A DNA stretch of 64,000 nucleotides from Rhodobacteraceae bacterium CCMM004 (GTDB taxonomy: Bacteria; Pseudomonadota; Alphaproteobacteria; Rhodobacterales; Rhodobacteraceae): assembly GCA_004005435.1 (NCBI GenBank), contig RZWH01000002.1, positions 865,228 through 929,227 of the forward strand, read 5' to 3'. This document shows positions 27,497 to 36,882 of the stretch, in pieces. The notes beneath the pieces were generated by a model. That model made no database searches. It saw nothing but the letters and a program-made list of their open reading frames with translations, and was not told the origin of the DNA. Made by a program: the position numbers and the translations under genes. Position 1 is the stretch's first letter, and every line of letters starts with the position of its first letter.

Positions 27497-29473
27497 TCAG
27501 AGCCCGATGCGGAAGCGAGCGAAACCGTCCGGGCCGTCGCCCGCGGGCTCGATCTGCACGCCTGGCACCTCGGCGGCGTAGGCCGCGCCGCCGGGGCCGG
27601 TGTCGAACAGCACCGTCGCCCCCTCGACCGGCGCGAAGGTCCAGTTGCCGTCGGCGCGTGGGCTGACCGTGCCCTGCTCGACGATGTAGCGGACGATCAC
27701 GTCGCGGTTGGTGTCGGGCGCCTCGAACACGATGGTGTCGCCCATCGCGCCGGGAAAGCTGCCGCCGCCCGACGCGCGATAGTTGTTGGTGGCGACGATG
27801 AACTCCATCTCCGGCGTCACCGGCTGGCCCTCGTGCTCCAGATCCACGATCCGGCTGGCGCCCTCGTTCAGCATCCCGCCCTTGCTGTCGAACTTGGACG
27901 GCTGGGTCAGGTCGATGCGGTAGGTCACGCCGTCGATCACATCGAAGTTGTAGCTGGGGAAGTCGGGGTTGATCAGCGGCACGTCTTCCGACCCGGGCTC
28001 CACCTGGTTGAAGATGCCCGCCGACCGCTCCAGCCAGTCCCTTAGCTCGGCCCCGTTGATCTTCACCGCGCGCACCGTGTTGGGGTAGAGATAGAGGTCG
28101 GCCACGTTCTTGATCGCCACGTCGCCCGCGGGCACGTCGGTATAGTATTCGGCCCCGCCGCGGCCCCCGGCCTTGAACGGCGCGGCGGCCGAGAGGATCG
28201 GCAGCCCCTCCCATTCGGTCCCCTGCATCATCTGGCGCACGTACCACTCCTGCGCCTGGCTGACGATCTGCACGCTGGGGTCGTCGGCGACGAGGGCGAA
28301 GTAGGAATGGAGCGGCGCGTCCGTCTTGCCCACGGCGCGGCGGACATAGGCCAGCGTCTCCTCGTGGTCCTCGCGGGTGGCCTCCTGCACATCCGGGTCG
28401 CTCTCCACCAGCGCAGTGATCGAGCGGTCCTCCTCGCGGCGCGAGATCGGCCGGGTCTCGACCTCGTGGGAGACTACGCGCCAGCCCGACCCGTCGCGCT
28501 CCAGCAGCAGGTCGATGACGCCCAGATGCGAGCCCCAGAACCCGGCCATCACCGCAGGCACGCCGTTCAGCGTGCCGTTGGCGTTGTCCGCGCCTGCGAA
28601 GCCGTCGTAGGCGGGGCCGGGGAACACCAGGTGGCTGTGCCCCGACAGGATTGCGTCGATCCCCGGCAGGGTGGCGAGCGCGGCGGCGGCGTTCTCCATC
28701 ATCTCCTGCGGCTCGGGCGCCCCGATGCCGGAGTGCGCCAGCAGCACGACCAGATCGGCCCCCTCCTCGCGCATCTGGGGCACGTAGGCGCGGGCGGTGG
28801 CGACGATGTCGCGCGCGGTCACGTTGCCCTCCAGATGCTTGCGGTCCCAGTTCATCACCTGCGGCGGGGTAAAGCCCAGGATGCCGACGCGGATCGGATG
28901 CGTCTCCCCCGCGCCGTCCGTCAGCTCGCGGTCGAGGATGACATAAGGCGGCACCAGCGTGGTGTCCTGGGTCGGGTCGGCGGCCTGTTCCTTGACCACG
29001 TTGGCCAAAACCACGGGAAAGGCGGCGCCGTCCAGCGATTTCATCAGGAAGTCGAGGCCGTAATTGAACTCGTGGTTGCCGATGGTCGCGGCGTCGAAGT
29101 TCAGCGTGTTCAGCGCGGTGATGATCGGGTGCATGTCGCCCGCCTTCATCCCGCGCTCGTAGGCGATGTAGTCGCCCATGGGGTTGCCCTGAAGGAAGTC
29201 GCCGTTGTCGAGCAGGAGGCTGTTCTGCGCCTCGGCGCGGATGTCGGCGATGTGGGCGGCGGTGCGGGCCAGGCCCACGGTGTCGACCTCGCGGTCGGCG
29301 TAGTAGTCGTAGGGCCAGACGTGGACGTGCAGGTCGGTCGTTTCCATCAGGCGCAGATGCGCCTGACCGGCGGCGGCGCGGGCGGTGAAGGGATGGACCA
29401 TGACGAGGCCGGCGGCGGCGGTGGTGCCGAGAAAGGCGCGGCGGGTCATGGGGCGGTGAGTGAACTTGGGCAT
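27497..29473 (-). CDS. cpdB: 2',3'-cyclic-nucleotide 2'-phosphodiesterase/3'-nucleotidase
   Basis: A 658-residue periplasmic enzyme of the CpdB/5'-nucleotidase family. The N-terminus 'RPMTRRAFLGTTAAAGLV' is a twin-arginine signal. The metallophosphatase domain has the metal-binding motifs 'TTDLHVHV' (~51-58), 'NGDFLQGNPMGDY', 'IGNHEFNYG' and 'SGHSHLVFPG'; the C-terminal nucleotide-binding domain contains 'NNYRASGGGSFPG' near residue 555. It releases nucleosides and phosphate from external nucleotides. The start at 29473 has GGGAGAG upstream. Divergent from nudC. Confidence 0.92.
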   Translation of the reverse strand: MPKFTHRPMTRRAFLGTTAAAGLVMVHPFTARAAAGQAHLRLMETTDLHVHVWPYDYYADREVDTVGLARTAAHIADIRAEAQNSLLLDNGDFLQGNPMGDYIAYERGMKAGDMHPIITALNTLNFDAATIGNHEFNYGLDFLMKSLDGAAFPVVLANVVKEQAADPTQDTTLVPPYVILDRELTDGAGETHPIRVGILGFTPPQVMNWDRKHLEGNVTARDIVATARAYVPQMREEGADLVVLLAHSGIGAPEPQEMMENAAAALATLPGIDAILSGHSHLVFPGPAYDGFAGADNANGTLNGVPAVMAGFWGSHLGVIDLLLERDGSGWRVVSHEVETRPISRREEDRSITALVESDPDVQEATREDHEETLAYVRRAVGKTDAPLHSYFALVADDPSVQIVSQAQEWYVRQMMQGTEWEGLPILSAAAPFKAGGRGGAEYYTDVPAGDVAIKNVADLYLYPNTVRAVKINGAELRDWLERSAGIFNQVEPGSEDVPLINPDFPSYNFDVIDGVTYRIDLTQPSKFDSKGGMLNEGASRIVDLEHEGQPVTPEMEFIVATNNYRASGGGSFPGAMGDTIVFEAPDTNRDVIVRYIVEQGTVSPRADGNWTFAPVEGATVLFDTGPGGAAYAAEVPGVQIEPAGDGPDGFARFRIGL

Positions 29474-29681
29474 GGCTCTCTCCCAGGATGTGCTGATGCG
29501 GCATGATGGAACGGCATGACGCGCATACGACACTCGCACGGGAGAGGGGCTCGGCGCCATCCTCCTCTGCACGGTGCCGCCCGGTCAACTCGCCTCAAAC
29601 GAGAACATCTCGATCCTGTGCGGGTGTTGCAATTCCGTGCCCTGGGGCGCAATCAGGCACTTAGGGGACAGGGAGGGGCAT

Positions 29682-30647
29682 ATGCGACGGGCCGAATCCG
29701 TGACGTTCGGCGGGTCGGGGCTGGACCGCGCGGCGCATCTGCGCGGCGACGCCGGGGCTCTGGCAGACCTGCGGCGGGCGACCGGGGCGCGCGTGCTGCC
29801 CCTCTGGCGCGGCAAACCGGCCCTCGTCCCGGCCGACGGCGGCGAGACCCTGGGCTGGGTGTCGGCGGACGCGCAGGTTCTGGAGGCGGCCGAGCTCACC
29901 GCGTTCCTGGGCCTCGACGACGGGGGCCCCCGGTTCGCCGCGGACGTATCGGCGTGGGCCCCGCCAGACCTGCCCGACACGCTCGACAGCTTCACCGACC
30001 GGACCGAGCAGCGGCACCCGGAGCAACCCGAAGGCCACCGCTTTGTCGAACTGCGCGCGGCGATGACCCGGCTCGACGCCCGTGCCGCCGAACTGGCCGC
30101 GACGGCCAAGGCGCTCTTCGACTGGCACCGGATCCACGGCTTCTGCGCCCGCTGCGGTGTGGCCAGCACGGTCGCCATGGGCGGCTGGCAGCGCGATTGT
30201 CCCGCCTGCGGCGCCCACCACTTCCCGCGCACCGACCCGGTGGTGATCATGCTCGTCACCCAGGGCAACGACCTCCTCATCGGGCGGTCGCCGCATTGGC
30301 CCGAGGGGATGTATTCGCTGCTCGCCGGGTTCGTCGAGCCGGGCGAGACCATGGAGGCCGCCGTGCGCCGGGAGGTTTGGGAGGAGGCGGGCGTGCGGGT
30401 GGGCCGCGTCGACTATCTCGCCAGCCAGCCCTGGCCGTTCCCCGCCTCGCTGATGATGGGCTGCCACGGCCATGCCACGAGCCGCGAGATCGTCCTCGAC
30501 CCGGTGGAGCTGGAGCATGCGCTGTGGGTCGGGCGCGAAGAGGCGATGGCGATCGCGGCGGGCGACCACCCGCGGATCAACCCCGCCCGCAAGGGCGCCA
30601 TCGCGCAGTTTCTGATCCACAACTGGCTTGCAGACACGCTGGATTGA
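29682..30647 (+). CDS. nudC: NADH pyrophosphatase NudC
   Basis: A 321-residue Nudix hydrolase that splits NADH and NAD-capped RNA to nicotinamide mononucleotide and AMP. The zinc ribbon is 'FCARCG...DCPACGA' (~159-181), the Nudix box is 'GFVEPGETMEAAVRREVWEEAG' (~214-235), and the NudC-specific 'SQPWPFPASLM' lies just after it. A GGGAGGGG ribosome-binding site precedes ATG 29682; the reading frame is open further upstream but without similarity. Confidence 0.96.
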   Translation: MRRAESVTFGGSGLDRAAHLRGDAGALADLRRATGARVLPLWRGKPALVPADGGETLGWVSADAQVLEAAELTAFLGLDDGGPRFAADVSAWAPPDLPDTLDSFTDRTEQRHPEQPEGHRFVELRAAMTRLDARAAELAATAKALFDWHRIHGFCARCGVASTVAMGGWQRDCPACGAHHFPRTDPVVIMLVTQGNDLLIGRSPHWPEGMYSLLAGFVEPGETMEAAVRREVWEEAGVRVGRVDYLASQPWPFPASLMMGCHGHATSREIVLDPVELEHALWVGREEAMAIAAGDHPRINPARKGAIAQFLIHNWLADTLD

Positions 30648-30690
30648 GGCGAGGTTTGCGCAGCCCCGGGGGCCATCGCAGGCATAGATT

Positions 30691-31155
30691 ATGAAATTTT
30701 CCAATCGCACCGATATCGACGCGCCGCAGGACTGGGTCTTTGCCCAGGTGACGAACTTCGACCAGTTCGAACGTCAGGCCCTGGCCCGCGGGGTCGAGAT
30801 CACCCGCACCGACGACGGCGCCCTGGGCCCCGCCGCCGCCACCTGGCACGTCGTGTTCCAGTTCCGCGGGCGGCGGCGCGAGATGGACGCAAGGACGCTC
30901 AGCTACGACCCGCCCGAGGGCTACGTCCTGACCGGCGCGACCGAGGGGCTGGAGGTGCGGCTGTCGGTCGAGCTGATGGCGCTCGCCCGCGAGCGCACCC
31001 GGATGGTCGTCGGGATCGAGATGCTGCCCAAGACGCTCACCGCGCGGCTCTTGGTCCAGTCCTTGAAGGTCGCCAAGGGCACCATCGACCGGCGGATCCA
31101 AACTCGGCTCGACACCTATGCCGACAGGCTGAACCGCAGATGCACAAGTGCCTGA
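30691..31155 (+). CDS. SRPBCC family protein
   Basis: A 154-residue cytosolic protein of the START/SRPBCC lipid- or ligand-binding fold, starting 'MKFSNRTDIDAPQDWVFAQVTNFDQFERQALARG', a common opening for these proteins in Rhodobacterales. The strand 'GPAAATWHVVFQFRGRRREMDARTL' follows, and a C-terminal helix 'RLLVQSLKVAKGTIDRRIQTRLDTYADRL' closes the cavity. Ligand unknown. It starts 43 bases after nudC and is followed by pcs in the same direction. Confidence 0.85.
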   Translation: MKFSNRTDIDAPQDWVFAQVTNFDQFERQALARGVEITRTDDGALGPAAATWHVVFQFRGRRREMDARTLSYDPPEGYVLTGATEGLEVRLSVELMALARERTRMVVGIEMLPKTLTARLLVQSLKVAKGTIDRRIQTRLDTYADRLNRRCTSA

Positions 31156-31203
31156 CCGATCCCGCCCGTTGCACCGGGCGGCGACATCGGCCATGACGCA
31201 GAG

Positions 31204-31899
31204 ATGACTTTGGCCCACCGCGCCCTCCTGGTGCATCTGCTGACCGCGACAGGCGCCGTGTTCGCCATGCTGGCCATGCTCGCCGCCTCCGACGAACGGT
31301 GGAGCCTGATGTGGCTGTGGCTGGTTGTGGCGTTCTTTGTCGACGGGATCGACGGCCCCCTCGCCCGCAAATACGACGTGAAGGCCAATGCGCCGCAATA
31401 CGACGGCGTACTGATGGACCTGATCATCGACTACCTGACCTACGTGTTCATCCCCGCCTACGCGTTGTTTTCGTCTGACCTCTTGCCGGGATGGACGGGG
31501 TGGATCGCGATCATCGTCATCACGTTCACATCGGTCGTCTACTTCGCCGACACGCGGATGAAGACGCGGGACAACTCCTTCGCGGGCTTCCCCGGCTGCT
31601 GGAACATGGTGGCGCTGGTGCTGTTCGCGCTGGGGCCCAATTTCTGGGTCAGCCTCGGCATCATCGCGGTGCTGGCCGTGGCGATGTTCCTGCCGGTGAA
31701 GTTCGTGCATCCCGTCCGCACCGAGCGTTGGCGCCCGGTGACGCTGCCGATGGCGCTGGCCTGGGTGTTCTTCGCCGGTTGGGCGGCATGGGTCGACTTC
31801 GACGCGGCCAGTTGGGCGGGCTGGGGGCTGGCGGTCACGTCGCTCTACCTGGCGCTGGCGGGCGTCGCGCAGCAAGTGATCTATCGCGAGCGGCTCTGA
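31204..31899 (+). CDS. pcs: Phosphatidylcholine synthase
   Basis: A 231-residue integral membrane enzyme that joins CDP-diacylglycerol directly to choline to form phosphatidylcholine. The CDP-alcohol phosphotransferase motif is visible in 'FVDGIDGPLARKYDVKANAPQYDG' followed by 'VLMDLIIDYLTY' (~46-81), with the spacing usual for bacterial Pcs. Around seven to eight hydrophobic helices are present, and 'DTRMKTRDNSFAGFPGCWN' is a known Pcs-conserved region. It is in line with the phosphatidylcholine-containing membranes of alphaproteobacteria. Confidence 0.93.
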   Translation: MTLAHRALLVHLLTATGAVFAMLAMLAASDERWSLMWLWLVVAFFVDGIDGPLARKYDVKANAPQYDGVLMDLIIDYLTYVFIPAYALFSSDLLPGWTGWIAIIVITFTSVVYFADTRMKTRDNSFAGFPGCWNMVALVLFALGPNFWVSLGIIAVLAVAMFLPVKFVHPVRTERWRPVTLPMALAWVFFAGWAAWVDFDAASWAGWGLAVTSLYLALAGVAQQVIYRERL

Positions 31900-31903
31900 G
31901 GGG

Positions 31904-32359
31904 TCAGAGCAGCAGGCCCGCCGCGCCCTCGTGCCGGAGGAGCGTCACCTTGGTCTCGACCCCGCCTGCGCCGGAATAGCCGCCCAGCCCATCGGCCGCG
32001 AGGATGCGGTGGCAGGGGATGAGGATCGGCAAGGGGTTGGTGCCGCAGGCCTGGCCCACGGCACGCGCCGGGGCGCCCAACGCAAGGCCCAGGTCGCCAT
32101 AGGTGCGGGTTTCGCCCCAGGTAATCGCCCGCATCTCGGCCCACACCGCCCGTTCGAAGACGCTGCCCGCCGGGGCCAGCGGCAGGTCGAAGGTCCGGCG
32201 CGTTCCGGCGAAGTAGGCCGCGATCTGTTCCGCCGCCTGCGACAACAGCGGATCGTCGGGCGCGCCTGCCGCGCCGCCGAACGCCAACCGCGTCACACCC
32301 CCCTCCGCCGCCGTGAGGGTCAGCGGGCCGAGGGGCGAGGCGACCGTGGCCCGGCTCAT
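31904..32359 (-). CDS. ogt: Methylated-DNA--protein-cysteine methyltransferase
   Basis: A 151-residue suicide repair protein that removes alkyl groups from O6-guanine onto its own cysteine. The active-site 'ILIPCHRILAADGLGGYSGAGG' (cysteine of PCHR near residue 112) and the DNA-binding helix-turn-helix upstream ('VFERAVWAEMRAITWGETRTYGDLG') are complete. The start overlaps the stop of the DUF3253 gene (ATGA). Last gene of an ileS-GNAT-DUF3253-ogt chain. Confidence 0.95.
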   Translation of the reverse strand: MSRATVASPLGPLTLTAAEGGVTRLAFGGAAGAPDDPLLSQAAEQIAAYFAGTRRTFDLPLAPAGSVFERAVWAEMRAITWGETRTYGDLGLALGAPARAVGQACGTNPLPILIPCHRILAADGLGGYSGAGGVETKVTLLRHEGAAGLLL

Positions 32360-32583
32360 CGCAGGGACAGCCGGATCGGCCCGGCGGCCGTCACCGGGTC
32401 CACCCTCCGCCCCTTCTGCGTCGCGGTCAGCGGCAGGGTCGCCGCCACCCGCCGCACGTCGTCCATCAGCGGGCGCCAGTCGTCCGACAGCGCCCGCGCC
32501 GCCTCGGACGGGCAGAATGACTTGTCGGACCCGCGGGCGCGGGCCAGCTCCATCAGCGCCGCGGCGATGCGGGCGTCATCCAT
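32356..32583 (-). CDS. DUF3253 domain-containing protein
   Basis: A 75-residue protein matching the short DUF3253 family: 'MDDARIAAALMELARARGSDKSFCPSEAARAL' followed by 'DDWRPLMDDVRRVAATL' and a beta-rich tail with 'KGRRVDP'. The pattern suggests a small winged-helix fold. Function unknown. It overlaps the upstream GNAT gene by 8 bases and the downstream ogt start by 4, so it is translationally coupled to both. Confidence 0.8.
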   Translation of the reverse strand: MDDARIAAALMELARARGSDKSFCPSEAARALSDDWRPLMDDVRRVAATLPLTATQKGRRVDPVTAAGPIRLSLR

Positions 32584-33028
32584 CGCGCAGGTCCAGGACC
32601 AACAGCGGCAGGCGCCGCCCCGGGATCGACCCGGACGGCACATCGCCCACCACCCGGGCGCCCATCCGTTCGTAGAAGGGCGCGGCGCAGGGGTCGGCCT
32701 CGATGTCCATCTCGACGGCGCCCGCGGCGCGGGCGGTGGCGCGCGCCCAATCGACCAGCGCCCGGCCATGCCCCCGCCCCATATGCGCTGGATCGACGAA
32801 CATCTTGTGGAGCCCCGCGCGACGGCCTGTCACCACGACCTGCGCCATGGCCACCGGCCGCCCCTCGGCCTCGATCACCTGCACCGGCCCGGCGGCAAGG
32901 ATCGCAGGCGTCACCGCCAGCTCCGCCCGGCAGGCGTCCATAAAGGCCGCGTCGTAGCCGCAATGCGCCTTGGACCGCAGGCACAGGTCGGTCAGCGCGG
33001 CGCACTCCTCGGGGCGCGCCGCGCGCAT
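32576..33028 (-). CDS. GNAT family N-acetyltransferase
   Basis: A 150-residue acetyltransferase. Motif A is complete: 'MFVDPAHMGRGHGRALVDWARATARAAGA' (residues ~74-102, with the RGxGxG/A-type acetyl-CoA loop 'MGRGHGRAL'), and motif B ends in 'CAAPFYERMGARVVGDVPSGSIPGR'. The target molecule is unknown. It starts 2 bases after the ileS stop codon, inside the ileS operon. Confidence 0.88.
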   Translation of the reverse strand: MRAARPEECAALTDLCLRSKAHCGYDAAFMDACRAELAVTPAILAAGPVQVIEAEGRPVAMAQVVVTGRRAGLHKMFVDPAHMGRGHGRALVDWARATARAAGAVEMDIEADPCAAPFYERMGARVVGDVPSGSIPGRRLPLLVLDLRDG

Positions 33029-33030
33029 CG

Positions 33031-35934
33031 TCACCGCTCCAGCGCCGCGTTGCAGCGGGCGCAGGTGGCGGGGTGGGCGTGCTGGCCCACGTCGGGGAGG
33101 ATCTTCCAGCAGCGCTGGCACTTGTCGCCCTCGGCGCGGGCGAACTCGACCCCGACCCCCTCCACCTCGGGCAGGCGGAAGGCCGACTGCGGCATCGGAT
33201 CCGCCGTCACCCGGATGTCCGAGACGATGCAGACGTCGTCGAACGGCACGCCGTCGAGCGCGGCGCGCAGGTCCGGGTCCTCCACATGGACGATCGGCGC
33301 AGCCTCCAGCGAGGCGCCGATGACCTTGTCCCGGCGCTGCACCTCCAGCGCGGCCGTCACCACCCGGCGGACCTGCCGGACCTTGGCCCACCGCGCCGCC
33401 AGCGCGTCGTCGCGCCACTCTGCGGGCGTGTCGGGGAAATCCTGCAGGTGCACCGACGCAGCGTCGCCGGGGAACCGCTCCAGCCACACCTCCTCCATGG
33501 TGAACACCAGGATCGGCGCCAGCCACGTGGTCAGCCGGTGGAACAGGATGTCGAGCACGGCCAGGCAGGCGCGGCGCCGGGCGCTGTCGCCGTCGCAATA
33601 GAGCGCATCCTTGCGGATGTCGAAGTAGACCGCCGACAGATCCAGCGTGGCGAAGGTAAAGACCGCCTGGAACACGCCCTGGAAGTCGTAGGCGCGATAG
33701 CCGTCGCGCACCTGCGCATCCAGCTCGGCCACACGGTGCAGCACCCAGCGCTCCAGCTCGGGCATGTCCTCGGGCGCCACCTGCGGCACCTCGGCGGGCA
33801 GATTGCCGAGGAGGAACCGCAGGGTATTGCGCAGGCGGCGATAGCTGTCGGCGACGCCTTTCAGGATCTCGTCGCCGATGCGGTGGTCGTGCTTGTAGTC
33901 GGTCTGCGCCACCCACAGGCGCAGGATATCGGCGCCGTACTGGTCCACCACCTTCTGCGGGGCGATGATGTTGCCCAACGATTTCGACATCTTCTCGCCG
34001 TTCTTGTCGAGCGTGAAGGCGTGCGTGACCACGGCCCGGTAGGGCGCCCGCCCCAGCGTGCCGCAAGCCTGCAACATCGACGAGTGGAACCAGCCCCGGT
34101 GCTGGTCGGTGCCTTCCAAATAGACGTCGGCGATGCCGTCCTCGGCCCCGTCGGCCCGGTCGCGCAGCACGAAGGCGTGGGTCGATCCGCTGTCGAACCA
34201 CACGTCCAGAATGTCGAAAACCTGCTCGTAGTCGTCGTGCGCGTGGTCGTTGCCCAGGAACCGCGCCTTGGCGCCGTCGGCGTACCAGGCGTCCGCACCC
34301 TCTTGTGCGAAAGCGTCAAGGATCCGGGCGTTGACGGCCGGATCGCGCAGCAGAAAGTCGGAATCGTCCGGCTTGGCGCCCTTGCGGACGAAGCACGTCA
34401 GCGGCACGCCCCACGCCCTCTGGCGCGACAGGACCCAGTCGGGGCGATTCTCGATCATCGAAAAAAGTCGGTTTCGTCCGGTTTTCGGCGTCCACTCCAC
34501 CAGCGCGTCGATGGAGGTCAGGGCGCGTTCGCGGATCGTCCGCCCGTGGGTGTCCATACCGTCATCCAGAGGCTTGTCGATGGCGGCGAACCACTGCGCG
34601 GTGTTGCGGTAGATCAGCGGCGCCTTGGACCGCCAGGAGTGCGGATAGGAGTGCCGGATCTTGCCGCGCGCCAGCAGCCCGCCGGCCGCGGTCAGCGCGT
34701 CGATGACGGCCTTGTTGGCGTCGCCCTCCTTGCCGTTGGGCTTGAGGATGCGGGTGCCGCCAAAGAGCGGCAGGTCGGCGCGGAAGCTGCCGTCCTCCTC
34801 CACGTTGTAGGTGATGACCTCGCGCAGCATCCCGGCGTCGCGGTAGAGCTCGAACTCCTCCATCCCGTGGCTGGGCGCGCAGTGGACGAAGCCCGTGCCC
34901 TCGTCGTCGGTGACGAAGTCGGCATGGCGGAAGTCGCGGGGGGCATCCCACTCGCCGTGGCTGCCCTCGACGCCTGCCAGCGGATGCGACAGTTTGATGT
35001 GCGTAAGATCCTCTGGAGGAACGTCGCGTAGTCGGCGATACATGTCCGGCTCCAGCCGCGCGCGCTTCAGCACCTCGGGGGCCAGCTTGTCGGCCAGGAT
35101 CAGGCGTTCGCCGATGGTGGCCCAGCACTCCTCGGGCCGCCCCGTCACCTCGTAAAGGCCGTAGGAGATGTCGTCGCGGTAGACAACGCCGCGGTTCGAC
35201 GGGATGGTCCAGGGCGTCGTCGTCCAGATCACCACCGCGGCGCCGCGCAGGTCGCCCTGGGGATCGCGCACGGGGAAGCGCACCCAGATGGTGAAGCTTT
35301 CCTTCTCGTGATACTCGACCTCGGCCTCGGCCAGCGCGGTCTTTTCCACTGGCGACCACATCACGGGCTTGGACCCCTGATAGAGGCTGCCGTTCATTAG
35401 GAAGGTCTGGAACTCCTCGGCGATGACCCGCTCGGCGTGGAAATCCATGGTCAGATAGGGGTCGTCCCAGTTGCCGGTGACGCCCAGGCGCTTGAACTCC
35501 TCGCGCTGCACGCCCACCCAGTGCTCGGCAAAGGCGCGGCACTCCTGACGGAACTCGACCACCGGGACAGCGTCCTTGTCGCGGCCCTTTTCGCGATACT
35601 GCTGCTCGATCTTCCACTCGATGGGCAGGCCGTGGCAGTCCCATCCCGGCACGTAGCGCGCGTCATGACCCAGCATCTGGCGCGAGCGCACCACCATATC
35701 CTTGAGGATCTTGTTCAGCGCGTGGCCGATATGGAGGTTGCCGTTGGCGTAGGGCGGGCCGTCGTGGAGGATGAAGGGCGCGCGCCCCTCCTTCTCGCGC
35801 AGGCGGTCGTAGACCCCGATCGTCTCCCACCGCTCCAGCCAGCCGGGCTCGCGTTTGGGCAGTCCCGCGCGCATGGGAAAGTCGGTCTGCGGCAGGGTCA
35901 GTGTGTCTTTGTAGTCGGGCGTGTCGGCGCACAT
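33031..35934 (-). CDS. ileS: Isoleucyl-tRNA synthetase
   Basis: A 967-residue class I synthetase that charges tRNA-Ile. The HIGH motif is 'GNLHIGHALNK' (~68-78), the KMSKS motif is 'NGEKMSKSLGN' (~627-637), the editing domain lies between ('TTPWTIPSNRGV'), and the C-terminal zinc ribbon is 'KCQRCWKILPDVGQ...CARCNAAL'. The start at 35934 (MCADTPDYKD) is the usual family start; a methionine six codons earlier is less likely. Downstream genes for a GNAT protein, DUF3253 and Ogt follow with almost no spacing. Confidence 0.97.
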   Translation of the reverse strand: MCADTPDYKDTLTLPQTDFPMRAGLPKREPGWLERWETIGVYDRLREKEGRAPFILHDGPPYANGNLHIGHALNKILKDMVVRSRQMLGHDARYVPGWDCHGLPIEWKIEQQYREKGRDKDAVPVVEFRQECRAFAEHWVGVQREEFKRLGVTGNWDDPYLTMDFHAERVIAEEFQTFLMNGSLYQGSKPVMWSPVEKTALAEAEVEYHEKESFTIWVRFPVRDPQGDLRGAAVVIWTTTPWTIPSNRGVVYRDDISYGLYEVTGRPEECWATIGERLILADKLAPEVLKRARLEPDMYRRLRDVPPEDLTHIKLSHPLAGVEGSHGEWDAPRDFRHADFVTDDEGTGFVHCAPSHGMEEFELYRDAGMLREVITYNVEEDGSFRADLPLFGGTRILKPNGKEGDANKAVIDALTAAGGLLARGKIRHSYPHSWRSKAPLIYRNTAQWFAAIDKPLDDGMDTHGRTIRERALTSIDALVEWTPKTGRNRLFSMIENRPDWVLSRQRAWGVPLTCFVRKGAKPDDSDFLLRDPAVNARILDAFAQEGADAWYADGAKARFLGNDHAHDDYEQVFDILDVWFDSGSTHAFVLRDRADGAEDGIADVYLEGTDQHRGWFHSSMLQACGTLGRAPYRAVVTHAFTLDKNGEKMSKSLGNIIAPQKVVDQYGADILRLWVAQTDYKHDHRIGDEILKGVADSYRRLRNTLRFLLGNLPAEVPQVAPEDMPELERWVLHRVAELDAQVRDGYRAYDFQGVFQAVFTFATLDLSAVYFDIRKDALYCDGDSARRRACLAVLDILFHRLTTWLAPILVFTMEEVWLERFPGDAASVHLQDFPDTPAEWRDDALAARWAKVRQVRRVVTAALEVQRRDKVIGASLEAAPIVHVEDPDLRAALDGVPFDDVCIVSDIRVTADPMPQSAFRLPEVEGVGVEFARAEGDKCQRCWKILPDVGQHAHPATCARCNAALER

Positions 35935-36123
35935 GAGGGGAACCTCAGGCAAAAGGGCGTAAACGAGGATGTGGGGCGGCGCGGCAGGTCATACGCCTTG
36001 TCCCGGCGGCTCAGGCGAGCGCCGGGCGGCTAATTCGGTGGATGCGGGCCGACCGTATCATGACGGGGCCGGGTATAGGCAACGCCGCCTGGGGCGGCAA
36101 GGGCCCTGTTCGCGGCGCCGCCC

Positions 36124-36837
36124 TCAGACGTGGAACAGCCGCCCCACCCCATAGGCCAGTGCCGCCGCCGCCCCGCCGATCAGCAGGGTCTGCCCCCCCT
36201 CCCGCCACCAGGAATGGAGCGACCAGCGGCTCTTGAGCGCGCCGATGGAGAAGAACACGGCGAGCGTCAGGCCCGTCGCAGTGGCGAAGGCGTCGGTCAT
36301 GCCCACGGCGAACGGAATGAGAGGGATCAGCCCTGCGGCCATGAACGCGACGAATGTGGCGAGCGCGGCGCGCATGGGGTGGGGATCGACGGGGGCGAGG
36401 CCGTATTCGTCGGTCAGCATGATCGCGATCCAGCGGTCGCGGTCGCGCGCGATGGCCTCGGCCGCCCGGTCCGCCAGATCGTCGTCCAGCCCCTTGCGCG
36501 CAAGGATCTCGCGCAACTCGGCCATCTCGCCCTCGGGGTTCTCGCGGATGTGGCGCCGCTCGCGGGCGACGATCCGGTGGACCTCGTCCCGCTCGGACTG
36601 GGTGGCGGTGTAGTTGCCGGCGGCCATGGAAAACCCGTCGGCGAGGATGTTGGCCAGCCCCAGCGCGATGACGATGCGCGGGCTGAGCCCCGCGCCCGCC
36701 ACCCCCGCGACGATGGCGAAGGTGGTGACCGCGCCGTCCATGGCGCCATAGACCAGGTCGCGTAGGTATCCGCGCCCCTTGGGCTTGTCGATGCGGGCCC
36801 GAATCTCGTCGGGGGAATGGCCGTGATCGCGTTCCAT
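36124..36837 (-). CDS. VIT1/CCC1 family transporter
   Basis: A 237-residue membrane protein of the vacuolar iron transporter family, which moves iron or manganese. Helix 1 carries 'RDLVYGAMDGAVTTFAIVAGVAGAGL' and the paired 'ANILADGFSMAAGNYTATQSERDE'; the cytosolic metal-binding helical insert 'RRHIRENPEGEMAELREILARKGL' is rich in acidic residues, and three further helices follow. Length and order are as in bacterial members. Likely removes or stores Fe/Mn. It stands alone between ileS and the potassium-uptake genes. Confidence 0.9.
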   Translation of the reverse strand: MERDHGHSPDEIRARIDKPKGRGYLRDLVYGAMDGAVTTFAIVAGVAGAGLSPRIVIALGLANILADGFSMAAGNYTATQSERDEVHRIVARERRHIRENPEGEMAELREILARKGLDDDLADRAAEAIARDRDRWIAIMLTDEYGLAPVDPHPMRAALATFVAFMAAGLIPLIPFAVGMTDAFATATGLTLAVFFSIGALKSRWSLHSWWREGGQTLLIGGAAAALAYGVGRLFHV

Positions 36838-36882
36838 TCCGCCGACTGTGTCGGCGGACGGGCGGTGCGTCTTTGCGGCAGG